The notes under the pieces were generated by a model that was given only the letters and a program-made list of their open reading frames with translations, did not search any database and had not been told where the DNA came from. A stretch of 64,000 nucleotides of DNA from the NCBI GenBank assembly GCA_033807775.1, contig CM066322.1, forward strand, positions 21,689,001 to 21,753,000. Direction: 5' to 3'. This document shows positions 11,301 to 20,728 of the stretch, piece after piece (within the stretch, counting starts at the first letter, position 1; every line of letters begins with the position of its first letter). The stretch is from Saussurea involucrata. Lineage: Eukaryota > Streptophyta > Magnoliopsida > Asterales > Asteraceae. A program made the position numbers and the translations under genes.

Positions 11301-12476
11301 GTATACACACACAAAAAAAAATTGGAACAAGATTGAAATACTTACGTATCATGCAAGTAAGGCCTTTCGGGCAGAAGAAACCCTCGCAACAAGGCTGACA
11401 GTTGAGAGTTCTAGCCGGTATATTACGAGAATCACTCATGTTAACATTATCGGCTGACAAAGTGGCACACGCCCATCCTGGCTCACAACCAGAAACCGTG
11501 GACGTTCGATTACAGTTCCTGTTAGGCCTCTCATAATTGTTACCCAGAAAGAAGTCTTCAAAGTAGAACTTTAACTCCGCTGATGTACACAAGCGTTGAG
11601 TAACATCTCCTGTTAAATAATCAGAATCCCATTTAGAAACGAATTGTTAGAAACTACTATATTTATACAGTTTTCTTGTTCTCTTTATTACCAAATGAAT
11701 CTGCTTATGCTTTCTATTAATACTTTCTAAGAGATTGGAGTAGATCTATACCGTTGGTTTTCTGAATGCAAGAAGTCAAGAAGTCCAAATTAGAAGAATA
11801 ATTAAAAGCTTTATCCCACTCCATTTCCCTGTTAACAACACAAAAAGCCCAAATTAGAGATTAATTAAAAGCTCATTCGCACTTGATTTAAACAATCGAA
11901 TCAAATTCATCCTACAAAACACGAGAATTTTGGACAATCTTGATTTTGACTTTCCAATTCAAATAGATCATTGAATAAAGCTCTACTCTAACTTCTAAAT
12001 TCAAAACTGGTATTTTTCAAATTGCAAAATCGAGTAGCAATTCTTTGCAAATCAAATACCAACATCACTTTTGAAGTTTGATATGGTTTCCCTTTTCCCA
12101 AAAATCAAGCAAACATTTACCCCAAAATTTGAAAAAAAAATGCGTATCTTTCATGAAAATCAGAAGAACTCTGATCCGATTAAAAACCAGCCTCTAAATA
12201 TTCTAGCATTATGCTACAGATTCTATGGAAATGAACACAACTTGCTTACCGATCCTTAACGCAGAAGGAGGATTGTTCCCCAACATCGCTATCGAGAATC
12301 GTGGAAGTGAGATTGGAAAGACTGCTATATACTCTCTGAGTAATGAACGGGAGGAATGCAGTATCGTTGATCTGACCAGCGAATTCGTCTCCGACAACTT
12401 GGCACTGTACGAATTCCGGCGAATGAAGCAGCACTACAACAATAGCTACGGCGACGAAAAGTTTCCCTCCGACCAT
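5309..12476 (-). CDS. ABCG-family (WBC) transporter, ABCG24/ABCG28 type, 14 exons
   Basis: Exons read on minus: 12476-12250, 11828-11752, 11609-11346, 11271-11208, 11124-10978, 10867-10833, 10382-10309, 10153-9249, 8300-8004, 7834-7334, 7261-7113, 6998-6709, 6566-6433, 5465-5309. All introns are GT-AG and the phases join to 3,321 nt (1,106 codons plus stop), close to the roughly 1,100-residue length I know for Arabidopsis ABCG24/28. The product starts with a hydrophobic signal peptide (about 1-25) and a cysteine-rich extracytoplasmic region. A membrane span follows near 290-310, then a charged linker. The ATP-binding domain has Walker A GPSGAGKT (530-537), a PQDD Q-loop (576), signature ISGGQ (637-641), Walker B LLILDEP (from 657) and HQP (694-696). 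The last part (about 870-1106) is the ABC2-type membrane domain. It should act as an ATP-driven exporter in a plasma or endomembrane; the substrate is not readable. ABCG28 in Arabidopsis is linked to pollen tube growth. No break is visible, so the gene looks functional. Confidence 0.93.
6163..6396. mobile_element. Palindromic MITE family P, copy 2, in ABCG intron 13
   Basis: The ends ggtttaggggaaaacc and the complement of ttttcccttgaacc form the TIR. Inside, aacaccc... is mirrored by ...gggtgttcctcag, and the core tatgcacatgtgcata is present. The copy lies wholly within the intron between exons 13 and 14 and disturbs neither splice site. Confidence 0.65.
8707..9069. mobile_element. Foldback MITE with ttgcaaacc arms
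   Basis: The left arm (cttgcaaaccaccataattt, then aaaccgtcgatttta) is inverted at the right (gaaatcgacggtttgc, then ggatggtttgcatttgg). The arms are about 90 bp. The interior is AT-rich with several atgaaacaatttcat inverted motifs. It has no coding capacity. Confidence 0.65.
9067..9086. repeat. Interstitial telomere-type repeat
   Basis: Nearly three units of the plant telomere heptamer ccctaaa lie at the outer edge of the foldback MITE, followed by a ta microsatellite. Confidence 0.6.
9098..9230. mobile_element. Palindromic MITE family P, copy 3 (partial), in ABCG intron 8
   Basis: It opens with ggtcgggtttagggaaaaacc and carries gaacaccgggtaaccattc and two atgcacatgtgcat-like cores. The right TIR is missing, and the copy stops beside exon 8. 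Confidence 0.55.
10478..10719. mobile_element. Palindromic MITE family P, copy 4, in ABCG intron 6
   Basis: The best preserved copy. The ends are caagggaaaacctcaaaa and the complement of ttgaggttttcccctgaacc. Inside, ggtaaccattcatc is mirrored by gatgaatggtttacc, with three atgcacatgtgcat cores. The element is almost one long hairpin. Confidence 0.7.
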
Positions 12477-12799
12477 TCTCCGGCTAGCAACAACGTGGTG
12501 GGACGTGCTTATAGTTGACGGAGCAACAAGATTTCAGCTGAGAAGGAGTAGAAAGCGTATTAATACATGTGGGGTTTGGACACGTCCCAACTTGGACGAC
12601 TTGCCGGCATTGACATAGCTCTTTTTTGACAAATCTGTGCACCCCGGAACCTCCAGTTTTTGGCATTTTCTGGTGTTCAAAATTTACAAGAAATCCATTG
12701 CTTTGATATTTTCTTTGTAAACTTATTCTTTTAATTATTTATTCTTACAAATATAAAAACCAAACAAAATCTATGTATATATATTGTGGAAGTGTCTAA
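12477..12799. promoter_or_regulatory. Presumed 5' UTR and promoter region of the ABCG gene
   Basis: This is the sequence immediately upstream (minus sense) of the ABCG start codon. It has no competing gene and probably carries the 5' UTR and core promoter. I could not single out a confident TATA box or transcription start. Confidence 0.4.
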
Positions 12800-12995
12800 G
12801 GGGCTGTTTGGTTGGTTTTTTATTAAGTCCTGTATGGATATAGATGTCTGTCTGGATTATGATATCTTGTTGTTTGTTTGTTGTGCTGAACAAACGATCT
12901 GAATGTCAGAAATGACTATTTTACCTTCATTATGTATTTAGCACTGATTAACATAACTGTCTGAATGGTTTATTCTTAACAATAAATATCAATTT
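12800..12995. mobile_element. Tourist-like MITE, truncated
   Basis: It begins after taa with ggggctgtttggttgg and continues with attaagtcctgtatgg, matching the inverted right end of the MITE at 47,994-48,289. No matching second TIR is found before 13,150, so the copy is truncated or too diverged. Confidence 0.45.
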
Positions 12996-13458
12996 AAATA
13001 ATTTTTAAAATAAAAAGACTTCATCAAACACAATAATATGAATTCAATAAGATAATCACAACAAAATCCTTGATGGTCATGCAATACTAAAATCAGTGAT
13101 CGTTAAAAATAATCCCTACAAACCTAAATTATATTACTAGTTGAGCTACCCACAAAATATTATTAGAGCATCCACAATACATTAGTCTTTAAAAGACTTT
13201 CTGCCTTTGCCACATCAGCTTTTCACTTACTTTTTTTAACAAAAACCTATTTATACAAATCTTCTCAAATGCAATAACCTTTTCAAAAGCTTTTTCATCA
13301 ATTACATTTAATAATCTATCCTCGTCTATTGAAAATGTTTTATAAAGGCCCCTTATTTAATTTGTCGCTTTAAGACGCACGTGTTATTTTTTTGAAAACC
13401 ATAATTCAAATATTTAAAAGCATTACATTAAACGATACTTAAAAAAGTAGTTCTAAAC
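12996..13458. other. AT-rich stretch with the probable left end of a Harbinger element
   Basis: No gene. At 13,163-13,165 a tta precedes gagcatccacaatac, a PIF-type end that resembles the TIR at 27,725. The sequence from there to the transposase stop is non-coding, consistent with an internal deletion that removed the rest of the transposase. Confidence 0.4.
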
Positions 13459-13986
13459 CTAAATAATTAAAAACGTTACTTTAAACGATATTTCAATTAT
13501 ACCCCGACAAAATTTCTTTAGACATTCAATAGAAGTACTTTCCCCTATTCTTACATATTCATCATTTTGATCAGCCGGTAATCCATATGCTAATTGTCGG
13601 ATAGCAACAGTGCATTTCTGTAACGGGGAAAGACCTTTATTTCCAAGGGCATCATCTTTGCATTTGAAATAATCTGAATGGTTGGACAACGAGGCTACAA
13701 TTCCGTTGAATAGTTCTTTATTCATTCGAAACCTTCGTCTAAAGATGTTGGGTGGAAAAACCGGTTGATCGGAAAAATAATCTGCAACAAGACGATTGTG
13801 TCCATCTTCACGACCTTGTTGAATGTATCTTTTTTTTCTTGGTCGTCGGCTTGAACTTTCTGCTTCATCTCGAGCTTCTTTCTCTGCAAACATCAACAAT
13901 ATTTTTTCCTCGGTATCGTCTGCCAATTCATCGATGATAAGTTCATTCACTTGTATCAAAAATTGCTCGATGACGTCATCGGACAT
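13459..13986 (-). pseudogene. PIF/Harbinger transposase, N-terminal fragment
   Basis: The fragment encodes 175 residues resembling the start of plant HARBI1/ALP1-like nucleases. It has a charged arginine-rich segment, then the typical FRRRFRM and LSPLQKCTVAIRQLAYG motifs. A full protein has about 400 residues, and the DDE catalytic part is absent: after residue 170 the frame runs into AT-rich non-coding sequence and stops. The start ATG is at 13,986, followed downstream of the composite insertion by the oppositely oriented ORF1 at 25,141, so the two Harbinger genes were originally divergent. It cannot supply transposase by itself. Confidence 0.8.
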
Positions 13987-14689
13987 AGTTGGAAGTATGA
14001 AATAGCAAGTTGTATGTTTATAAAAGTGAAAGAGAAAGTTATATGTTTATATGAGAAATATGGGGTTATATATAGATGATATATGTTCTTAAAAAATAAT
14101 TTACTTCTATTTAATAAATTAGATTAATTAATAAATATTAAAAAATGTTTAAATTGAGAATAACATTGATTGAAGAGAGCAATGTGATATTTAGTTGGAA
14201 AAGTAGAATTGAAAAGGACATAAAGTGAATATTTAAGGGGGTAAAATGAATAATCCCAAACCTTGGATAACCGGTCGATGCATAATAAGTTTTTCATTAA
14301 AAGCTATTTAATAACTCATCATCTCCAATGGCAAAAAGCTTTCTTCTAAGACTTTTTATTTCCAATATGGTGTGTACGATATTTTTATCAGTAAACATAA
14401 AAGATATTGTTTTCCAGATTATCGTCGACTTTAATATTTTTTAAAATAATTGACATATACATGTATTTTCGTGGAAATGATAGTTTGCTAAGACCACCCG
14501 TACCGCCCTCGGGTAGGGGGTACGGGTTCGGTCCATGTGGCATCGGGTTCGAGAGGCACGAATCGGGTAGGGGTACCGGGGGGGGGGGGGGGGGGGGGTA
14601 GCAACCGGGTTCCCCAACCCGATCAACCCGTTGCAACTTTATTTATTTGTTATTTTTTTATAAATTTTTTGAAAAAATACCGTTGCTAA
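13987..14689. other. Former spacer of the Harbinger genes, with a G-rich tract
   Basis: No gene. At 14,490-14,600 lies a GC-rich stretch (repeated ccgtacc/gggtac motifs) ending in a run of about twenty G. The rest is AT-rich. This was half of the spacer between transposase and ORF1 before the retroelement landed at 14,690. Confidence 0.6.
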
Positions 14690-14694
14690 ACGGC
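14690..14694. repeat. Target-site duplication acggc, left copy
   Basis: The same five bases occur at 24,986-24,990, immediately outside the right-hand LTR. No internal LTR boundary has a matching 5-bp pair. Confidence 0.8.
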
Positions 14695-14970
14695 TGTAAC
14701 ACCCCGCTTACCACGACACAATATTGTCCGCTTTGCCCCACTGGCTCACGGCTTTGTTCTTGGCGACCTGGCAAGGACTTTGCAAGGACTTCCCAGGAGG
14801 TCACCCATCCTGGTACTACTCCCACCCAAGCACGCTTAACCACAGAGTTCCCAAGGAACCCGCATGCTTGTGGCCCCAAAACGCGTTGTGTCTGGTAAGG
14901 CCAAGGTTTACTAATATACCCAGCATCTCTCCTGTCCACGGCCGATGTGGGATATGCCTAAGGTGTTACA
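14695..14970 (-). mobile_element. Cassandra-type LTR carrying 5S rRNA-like sequence
   Basis: The 276-bp segment has tgtaacacc...ggtgttaca ends. On minus it contains a 5S rRNA-like core: gttaagcgtgcttggg (A-box region), gagtagtacc (intermediate element) and ggatgggtgacctcc (C-box region). This is the defining feature of Cassandra TRIM LTRs. It is not a 5S gene, because the remaining 5S sequence is absent and LTR termini flank it. In minus sense it is the 3' LTR, preceded by a polypurine tract. Confidence 0.88.
14788..14841 (-). promoter_or_regulatory. 5S rDNA-like internal Pol III control region
   Basis: A box, intermediate element and C box of the 5S internal promoter are all recognisable in order on the minus strand, so Pol III factor binding is plausible. 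Whether it is transcribed cannot be seen. Confidence 0.7.
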
Positions 14971-15054
14971 CACACCCCCCCTTAGGGACTCATCGTCCTC
15001 GATGAGGTTTGCCCCACCATCCCGAACGGCACAGGAGTGGCTCTGATACCAAGT
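14971..15054 (-). mobile_element. Cassandra internal domain: PBS to polypurine tract
   Basis: On minus it starts acttggtatcagagcc, where tggtatcagagc complements initiator tRNA-Met (plus 15,052-15,039). It ends ctaagggggggtgtg, a polypurine tract, immediately before the Cassandra LTR. At 84 bp with no coding capacity it fits a TRIM. The expected Cassandra 5' LTR is missing, and its place is taken by the Tekay LTR. Confidence 0.8.
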
Positions 15055-17327
15055 TGTAACGCCCCAAAACTTCAGGGAATTTAAAATTTTAAATTAAACG
15101 CTTTATATAAAAACTCCATAAATAATTCCAACATATTAATTGCAAGGACATAAATACTATTCGAGTAATCAGTAACCAGCGGAAACAAAGTTCAATAATT
15201 AAAACAAATATCAGTCAGCTCATCCCGCGCGCCAGTGTGTACCCGTCACGCCTTAGAGCCACTCGTACCTGAAACCACAGATTATTGGGAAAAGGGTAAG
15301 CACGAAGCTTAGTGAATTCAAACACATGCGCAGGTAGGAATTATATACACATCATCCCTACCCGCACATAAGCAACAATATCACAGATACATAAAATGAG
15401 TAAACATCTACAGGTAATTATGTATCCAACCACCTCAGTACCATCGAGGCCTCGGTCCCACCGAATTACGAGATAACCAACACCTCAGTACCATCGAGGT
15501 CTCGGTCCCGCCGAATTATAACATAAACAACACCTCAGTACCATCGAGGCCTCGGTCCCACCGAATTATAACGTAACCAACACCTCAGTACCATCGAGGC
15601 CTCGGTCCCACCGAATTGTAAGGTAACACAATTATACCAAGCATTCAAATCAATCAAATATTATGCACCACAACAACTAGTTCACACCACAAAGACAGTA
15701 ATACAAGCAACTATTATGACATGCATACAACCCCTAACTACACAGTGAGAGAACTCACCTCAAATGCGCGCCTAGCTTAATCAACACGAATCAAGCTCCA
15801 CAATTACGGTCACCTTCCAGTACCTAAACGCATGTTAAAACGTGTCAATACGAGACCCGGACCCTAAGACACGACACACGCTTAAAACGTCACTAAAACT
15901 AATTTCCGATCACCCAAAACAGGTCTGTTCGGGACCCGTTTCGACCCTCTTAAATCTAGAAAAATCCCAATATTATTTCATGACCAGAAAGTCCTCTGAG
16001 TTGGGGTTCCAAGGACATATTATACGCCTCCTAACGATTTTTCTATAATTTACTGTGAATTAAATACGAACGGTTACCCGAAACTGCCAGTTTCGGTCCA
16101 GCCTGCATAAACAGTCCAAAACAGCCTAGCTACGGTTTAAATCAGACTTTCGGCAAAACACGAAAAACCTTCCCGACTCGAATAGGGAACTATGGCCACC
16201 AAAATCACCTCAAAACGAGTTACGAGTAAAAAGTTACGGTCCACGCAAAACAGTGGCAGATTCCAGGAAATTTCACATAAAATGACTAACCGCAGAACTT
16301 GCGACCACTTTTTCTCCCAACTCGAGGCCGAACCAGTTTTCCGCCAAAACACAGAAAACGTACTCGGTCCCGAGCTCGAAGCGTGGGCGCCAGTTTCGGC
16401 TCAATCGGAGTTACGACGGAGAAGTTATTGCCGTCACAAAACAGGGGCTGGACCATTTTTTCCGCATAAAAAGAATGATTTTGGAAGCAACGGTTTAAAT
16501 TATACGGCTTAACGATTAAGTCACGGTTTAAGGCTCTGAAGCTACTAAGGTCTGGTTACTGCCACTCGCCACCCACTGCCATCACCGGCAGTGGTGGTTG
16601 CCGGCGGCGACCGGCGGCGGCCAGCGGCGGCCGGCGGTGGATTTTCGATTACGAACGCACGAGACAACACCCGACCATCCTCTCTCTCTCTCTCGGCCAT
16701 TCTCACGCATACGCACCCACAACGGCAGCCACGGCCGTCCATCCACCACCGCCACAGCGGCGGCGAACGGCGGCGGCGACGGGAACGAGAAGGAAAGAAA
16801 ACGAAACAAGAAAAGTAATTACCTTACGACGACGCTACGTAAACGTACACGATCCTCCTTCCCTCGAGACTCCGGCGAACAGCGGGAGGTGGCGACAGCA
16901 GAAACTTTTCCGGCGACTGCAGCGGTAGTGGCACCTTCTCCGGCGTCTTTCACCTCCGACGAAGCTCTCTCTCACTCCAACCCTTTCTCGGTCCTTCCCT
17001 ATCTCTCTCTATCTCTCCCACGGCTGAACTAACAAAACAAGAAAGGTACTCTAGGGTTTCACGTGGGTTGTTTGGGGTTACTTGGCTTTCACGAAAGAAA
17101 AGGAACGGGGGAAGGAACCGGCCATGGGCCGAATCCATGCACTCTTCCAAAGTTTTTTCCTTTTTAGCCCCCCTACTTTTCTCCCTTCACAAACTACCCT
17201 AGAATAAAATATGGAATTAACATTTTGGTCCTTAACAACATCAAACCCCGAACCAAACCAAATAACGGCACACGCTTTAAATAATTAAATAAATAAAAGA
17301 AAGACGTACCGGGACACGGGCTTTACA
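15055..17327 (-). mobile_element. Tekay LTR, left copy, true 3' LTR of gag-pol
   Basis: On minus it runs from tgtaaagcccgtgtccc to ttttggggcgttaca (2,273 bp). It follows the polypurine tract of the gag-pol region, so it is correctly placed as 3' LTR. Its U5 end abuts a PBS, so it also sits as 5' LTR of the Cassandra part. The segment contains GC-rich and ct-rich stretches (16,560-17,030) and the 50-bp tandem array at 15,431-15,630. Apparent open frames in it are not genes. Confidence 0.85.
15431..15630. repeat. Four 50-bp tandem repeats in the left Tekay LTR
   Basis: Units start at 15,431, 15,481, 15,531 and 15,581, each opening cacctcagtaccatcgagg. The mirror array is in the right LTR near 24,412-24,610. 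Confidence 0.9.
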
Positions 17328-17341
17328 ACTCTCCCCCGCTT
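17328..17341 (-). promoter_or_regulatory. Polypurine tract of the Tekay element
   Basis: On minus aagcgggggagagt directly precedes the tgtaaag LTR start. This is the plus-strand primer site and fixes which LTR copy is the 3' LTR. Confidence 0.85.
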
Positions 17342-17344
17342 GGA

Positions 17345-20300
17345 TTAGACTTCGTCCCCGAAGTCCACGCCAGCAAACAGCTCCGGGTAATTCTCCCGCA
17401 TCTCGGCTTCTGGTTCCCACGTCCATTCCGAACCTTTCCGGTGCTGCCACTGGACCTTCACCAATCCAATGACTTTGTTCCGTAGAGTCTTCGTCTTTCT
17501 CTCGACGATGGCTACCGGCTTCTCTACATAGTTGAGTCGCTCGTCAATCTGAATATCTTCAAGGGGAACTACTGCAGACTCATCCATCACACACTTCCGC
17601 AACTGAGAAACATGGAACGTGTTGTGGATCAGGCTCAGTTCCTCCGGTAGCTCCAATCGGTAAGCTACTTTCCCCACACGCGCGATGACTTTGTATGGTC
17701 CGATATATCGGGGACCCAACTTTCCCCGCTTGCGAAAACGGATTACCCCCTTCCAGGGTGACACTTTCAAAAGAACGTAATCCCCGACTTGGAACTCCAA
17801 GTCCGATCGTCTCTTATCGGCGTAACTCTTTTGTCGACTCTGAGCAGTGACTAACCGATCCCGCACCATTTGAATCATCTCTGTCGTCTTTAGCACCACA
17901 TCGGTGCTTCCCAGCACCCTGTGACCAACCTCGCCCCAGCAAATGGGCGTCCGACACTTCCTGCCATACAACACTTCGTACGACGCTCTACCGATGCTAG
18001 CGTGATAGCTGTTATTGTAGGAGAACTCAGCTAGTGGAAGATACTGATCCCAACTACCGCCAAAGTCAATCACACATGCTCGCAGCATGTCCTCAAGTGT
18101 CTGAATAGTACGCTCACTCTGTCCGTCAGTCTGAGGATGAAATGCTGTACTGAAATGCAACCGCGTGCCCATCTCATTCTGAAACTTCTCCCAAAACCGG
18201 GAGGTGAAACGAGTATCCCGATCCGAGACAATCGAGACTGGCACCCCGTGCCTAGTTACAATCTCTCGGATGAAAACCTCCGCGAGCTTATCCGCCGAAA
18301 AGCTCTCTTTAATCGCCAAGAAGTGAGCGCTCTTAGTCAAACGATCCACAATTACCCAGATGGTATCATTCCCTCGCTGAGTTTTGGGAAGCTTCGTGAT
18401 GAAGTCCATCGCAATCTGCTCCCACTTCCACACCGGAATCTCCAAAGGCTGCAATTTCCCGTGTGGTCGCTGGTGCTCCGCCTTGACCTTCCGACAGGTC
18501 AAACATACCTCCACACACTTGGCTACATCCCGCTTCATGCCGGGCCACCAATAGCCTTCCCGTAAGTCTCTGTACATTTTGGTAGCTCCCGGATGGATCG
18601 AAAACTTGGACCTATGCGCCTCGTCCAATAGTATCTGTCGGTTTCCACCGGTGAATGAGACCCAAACTCTACCATATCGGGTCAATAATCCTCGACTATC
18701 CCGTACTAATTTCGGAATTTCTCCCGAAACTCTTTCACGTTTTGCATTTTCCGCCAACACGGCCACCTCCTGAGCGACACCTATCGCCTCCAAAAGAGGT
18801 GCAACTACTGTCAACCGCTGACACAGACCCTTCAGCGGTCCCCCAACCGGATGTCGGCTAAGTGCGTCCGCGACTACATTCGCTTTACCCGGGTGGTAAA
18901 GTATCTCGCAGTCGTAATCCTTGACCACATCAAGCCATCTTCGTTGTCGCATATTAAGATTTTGCTGGTCCATCAGGTATTTAAGGCTCTTATGATCAGT
19001 GTAAATAGTACACTTGACACCATAAAGATAGTGTCTCCAAATCTTCAGAGCAAACACCACTGCTCCCAACTCCAAGTCATAAGTCGGGTAGTTCGCTTCG
19101 TGAGGCTTCAGCTGCCTCGAAGCGTAAGCTATGACCTTGCCGCGTTGCATAAGCACGGCACCCAACCCCTGATATGAAGCATCACAATAAACCACCAAGT
19201 CCTCCATACCCTCGGGCAAAGTCAACACAGGAGCCTCGCATAAGCGTCTGCGTAGCTCCTCAAATGCCTTCTGCTGATCTTCACCCCAACTGAAAGCTGC
19301 AGTTTTCTTCGTCAGTCGAGTCATAGGCAAGGCAATCTTGGAGAAGTCTTGGATAAATCTCCGATAGTACCCTGCTAACCCGAGAAAACTCCGCACCTCG
19401 GTAGGAGTTTTCGGCACCTCCCACCGCATTACCGCCGAGATCTTGGCCGGATCGACCATGATACCGTTCTGATTCACAACATGTCCTAAGAATTGGACCT
19501 CCCGTAACCAGAATTCACACTTGGAGAACTTAGCATAAAGCTTCTCCCGTCTCAAAACATCCAAAACTTCCCGCAAATGCACCTCGTGCTCCTCTTTCGT
19601 CTTCGAATATACGAGGATATCGTCGATGAATACGATCACCGAGCGATCCAACATCGGGCTGCATACCCTGTTCATGAGGTCCATGAACGCTGCTGGTGCG
19701 TTGGTGAGCCCGAAAGGCATCACCACGAACTCGTAATGGCCATACCGTGTTCGAAAGGCCGTTTTCTCCGTATCTTCACTTCGTACCCGCATCTGATGAT
19801 ACCCGGATCTCAGATCAATCTTAGAGAACCACGAGGCTCCCTGCAACTGATCGAACAAGTCGTCAATCCTTGGCAGAGGATAACGATTCTTTACCGTAAG
19901 CTTATTCAGTTCCCGGTAATCAATACACATTCGTTGAGATCCATCCTTCTTCTTCACGAACAAGATCGGAGCTCCCCACGGTGAACAACTCGGCTTAATA
20001 AACTCTTTCTCGAGAAGTTCCTGCAACTGATCATACAGTTCCTTCATTTCCGGTGGAGCCAGACGATAGGGTGCCTTGGCCACCGGAGCAGCACCCGGAA
20101 TCAGATCGATTCGAAACTCCACCTGTCGTTCGGGAGGTATCCCCGGTAATTCGTCGGGAAATACATCGGCAAACTCCCTCACGACTGGCACATCTACGGC
20201 AGTCTTCTTCGTCTCATCAAAGCGCGTATCTATCACATACGCCAAATACCCCTGACCACTATGCTGAAGGTGTCTCCGAGCCCTCGCCGCTGAACATATT

Positions 20301-20728
20301 GCCGTAGACCGTCTGGGCGAGTCTCCCTGAATCAACAGCTCTCCCCCGCTTGGGGTTCGAACCCGTACTTGTTTGTGGCGACAAATAATTTCCGCATCAA
20401 ACGCGTCCATCCAATCCATGCCCACAATCACACAAAGCTCTCGCATAGCTATCGGAATCAAATCTATGGGAAACCTCACACCCGAGATTTCCAACGTGCA
20501 TCCCCGATACACATCCGTAACCGTCAAGGTCCTGTCATCGGCAACCTCGACTACCAAAGGACATCCTAACCGTCCCACCACTCGGCCCAAGCCCTCGCTA
20601 AAGGTGCGAGACACAAATGAATGAGTAGCCCCGCTATCAAACATTACAACCGCAGGCACCGAGTTAACTAGAAACGTACCTAACATACAGATAACAACAT
20701 ATATAAACAACAAAAAAAAACAAGGCAT
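17345..20728 (-). CDS. Tekay/Del chromovirus Pol (PR-RT-RH-INT-chromodomain)
   Basis: A single open frame of 1,127 codons. In order: aspartic protease (DSGATHSF), reverse transcriptase (KIDLRSGYHQ, MPFGLTNAP, FIDDILVYS), RNase H (YCDASYQGLG, TDHKSL), integrase with its HHCC zinc site (CLTCRKVKAEH), its catalytic core and a C-terminal basic part. A chromodomain follows, ending WTWEPEAEMRENYPELF, which places the element among chromoviruses. The first ATG of this frame (20,728) lies inside the candidate intron. The natural product is probably Gag-Pol made by joining 20,768 to 20,679, so Pol proper starts at 20,679. All catalytic motifs are present. The frame shows no break, in contrast to gag. 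Confidence 0.92.
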   Translation of the reverse strand: MPCFFLLFIYVVICMLGTFLVNSVPAVVMFDSGATHSFVSRTFSEGLGRVVGRLGCPLVVEVADDRTLTVTDVYRGCTLEISGVRFPIDLIPIAMRELCVIVGMDWMDAFDAEIICRHKQVRVRTPSGGELLIQGDSPRRSTAICSAARARRHLQHSGQGYLAYVIDTRFDETKKTAVDVPVVREFADVFPDELPGIPPERQVEFRIDLIPGAAPVAKAPYRLAPPEMKELYDQLQELLEKEFIKPSCSPWGAPILFVKKKDGSQRMCIDYRELNKLTVKNRYPLPRIDDLFDQLQGASWFSKIDLRSGYHQMRVRSEDTEKTAFRTRYGHYEFVVMPFGLTNAPAAFMDLMNRVCSPMLDRSVIVFIDDILVYSKTKEEHEVHLREVLDVLRREKLYAKFSKCEFWLREVQFLGHVVNQNGIMVDPAKISAVMRWEVPKTPTEVRSFLGLAGYYRRFIQDFSKIALPMTRLTKKTAAFSWGEDQQKAFEELRRRLCEAPVLTLPEGMEDLVVYCDASYQGLGAVLMQRGKVIAYASRQLKPHEANYPTYDLELGAVVFALKIWRHYLYGVKCTIYTDHKSLKYLMDQQNLNMRQRRWLDVVKDYDCEILYHPGKANVVADALSRHPVGGPLKGLCQRLTVVAPLLEAIGVAQEVAVLAENAKRERVSGEIPKLVRDSRGLLTRYGRVWVSFTGGNRQILLDEAHRSKFSIHPGATKMYRDLREGYWWPGMKRDVAKCVEVCLTCRKVKAEHQRPHGKLQPLEIPVWKWEQIAMDFITKLPKTQRGNDTIWVIVDRLTKSAHFLAIKESFSADKLAEVFIREIVTRHGVPVSIVSDRDTRFTSRFWEKFQNEMGTRLHFSTAFHPQTDGQSERTIQTLEDMLRACVIDFGGSWDQYLPLAEFSYNNSYHASIGRASYEVLYGRKCRTPICWGEVGHRVLGSTDVVLKTTEMIQMVRDRLVTAQSRQKSYADKRRSDLEFQVGDYVLLKVSPWKGVIRFRKRGKLGPRYIGPYKVIARVGKVAYRLELPEELSLIHNTFHVSQLRKCVMDESAVVPLEDIQIDERLNYVEKPVAIVERKTKTLRNKVIGLVKVQWQHRKGSEWTWEPEAEMRENYPELFAGVDFGDEV

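Noticed and set aside
12484..12666. An upstream exon of the ABCG gene
   Set aside because: Different frame, no splice support, and the signal peptide already begins at the 12,476 ATG.
14788..14870. A 5S rRNA gene
   Set aside because: Only the internal control region part is 5S-like, and it lies inside tgtaacacc...ggtgttaca LTR ends next to a PBS and polypurine tract, as in Cassandra.
15431..15630. CRISPR-like array
   Set aside because: Contiguous 50-bp tandem repeats without spacers, in a plant LTR.
16598..17032. Protein-coding genes inside the LTRs (also 16,192-16,512 and the mirrored frames at 23,008-23,848)
   Set aside because: They are chance frames in GC-rich LTR sequence, mirrored because the LTRs are inverted copies, and have no recognisable domain.
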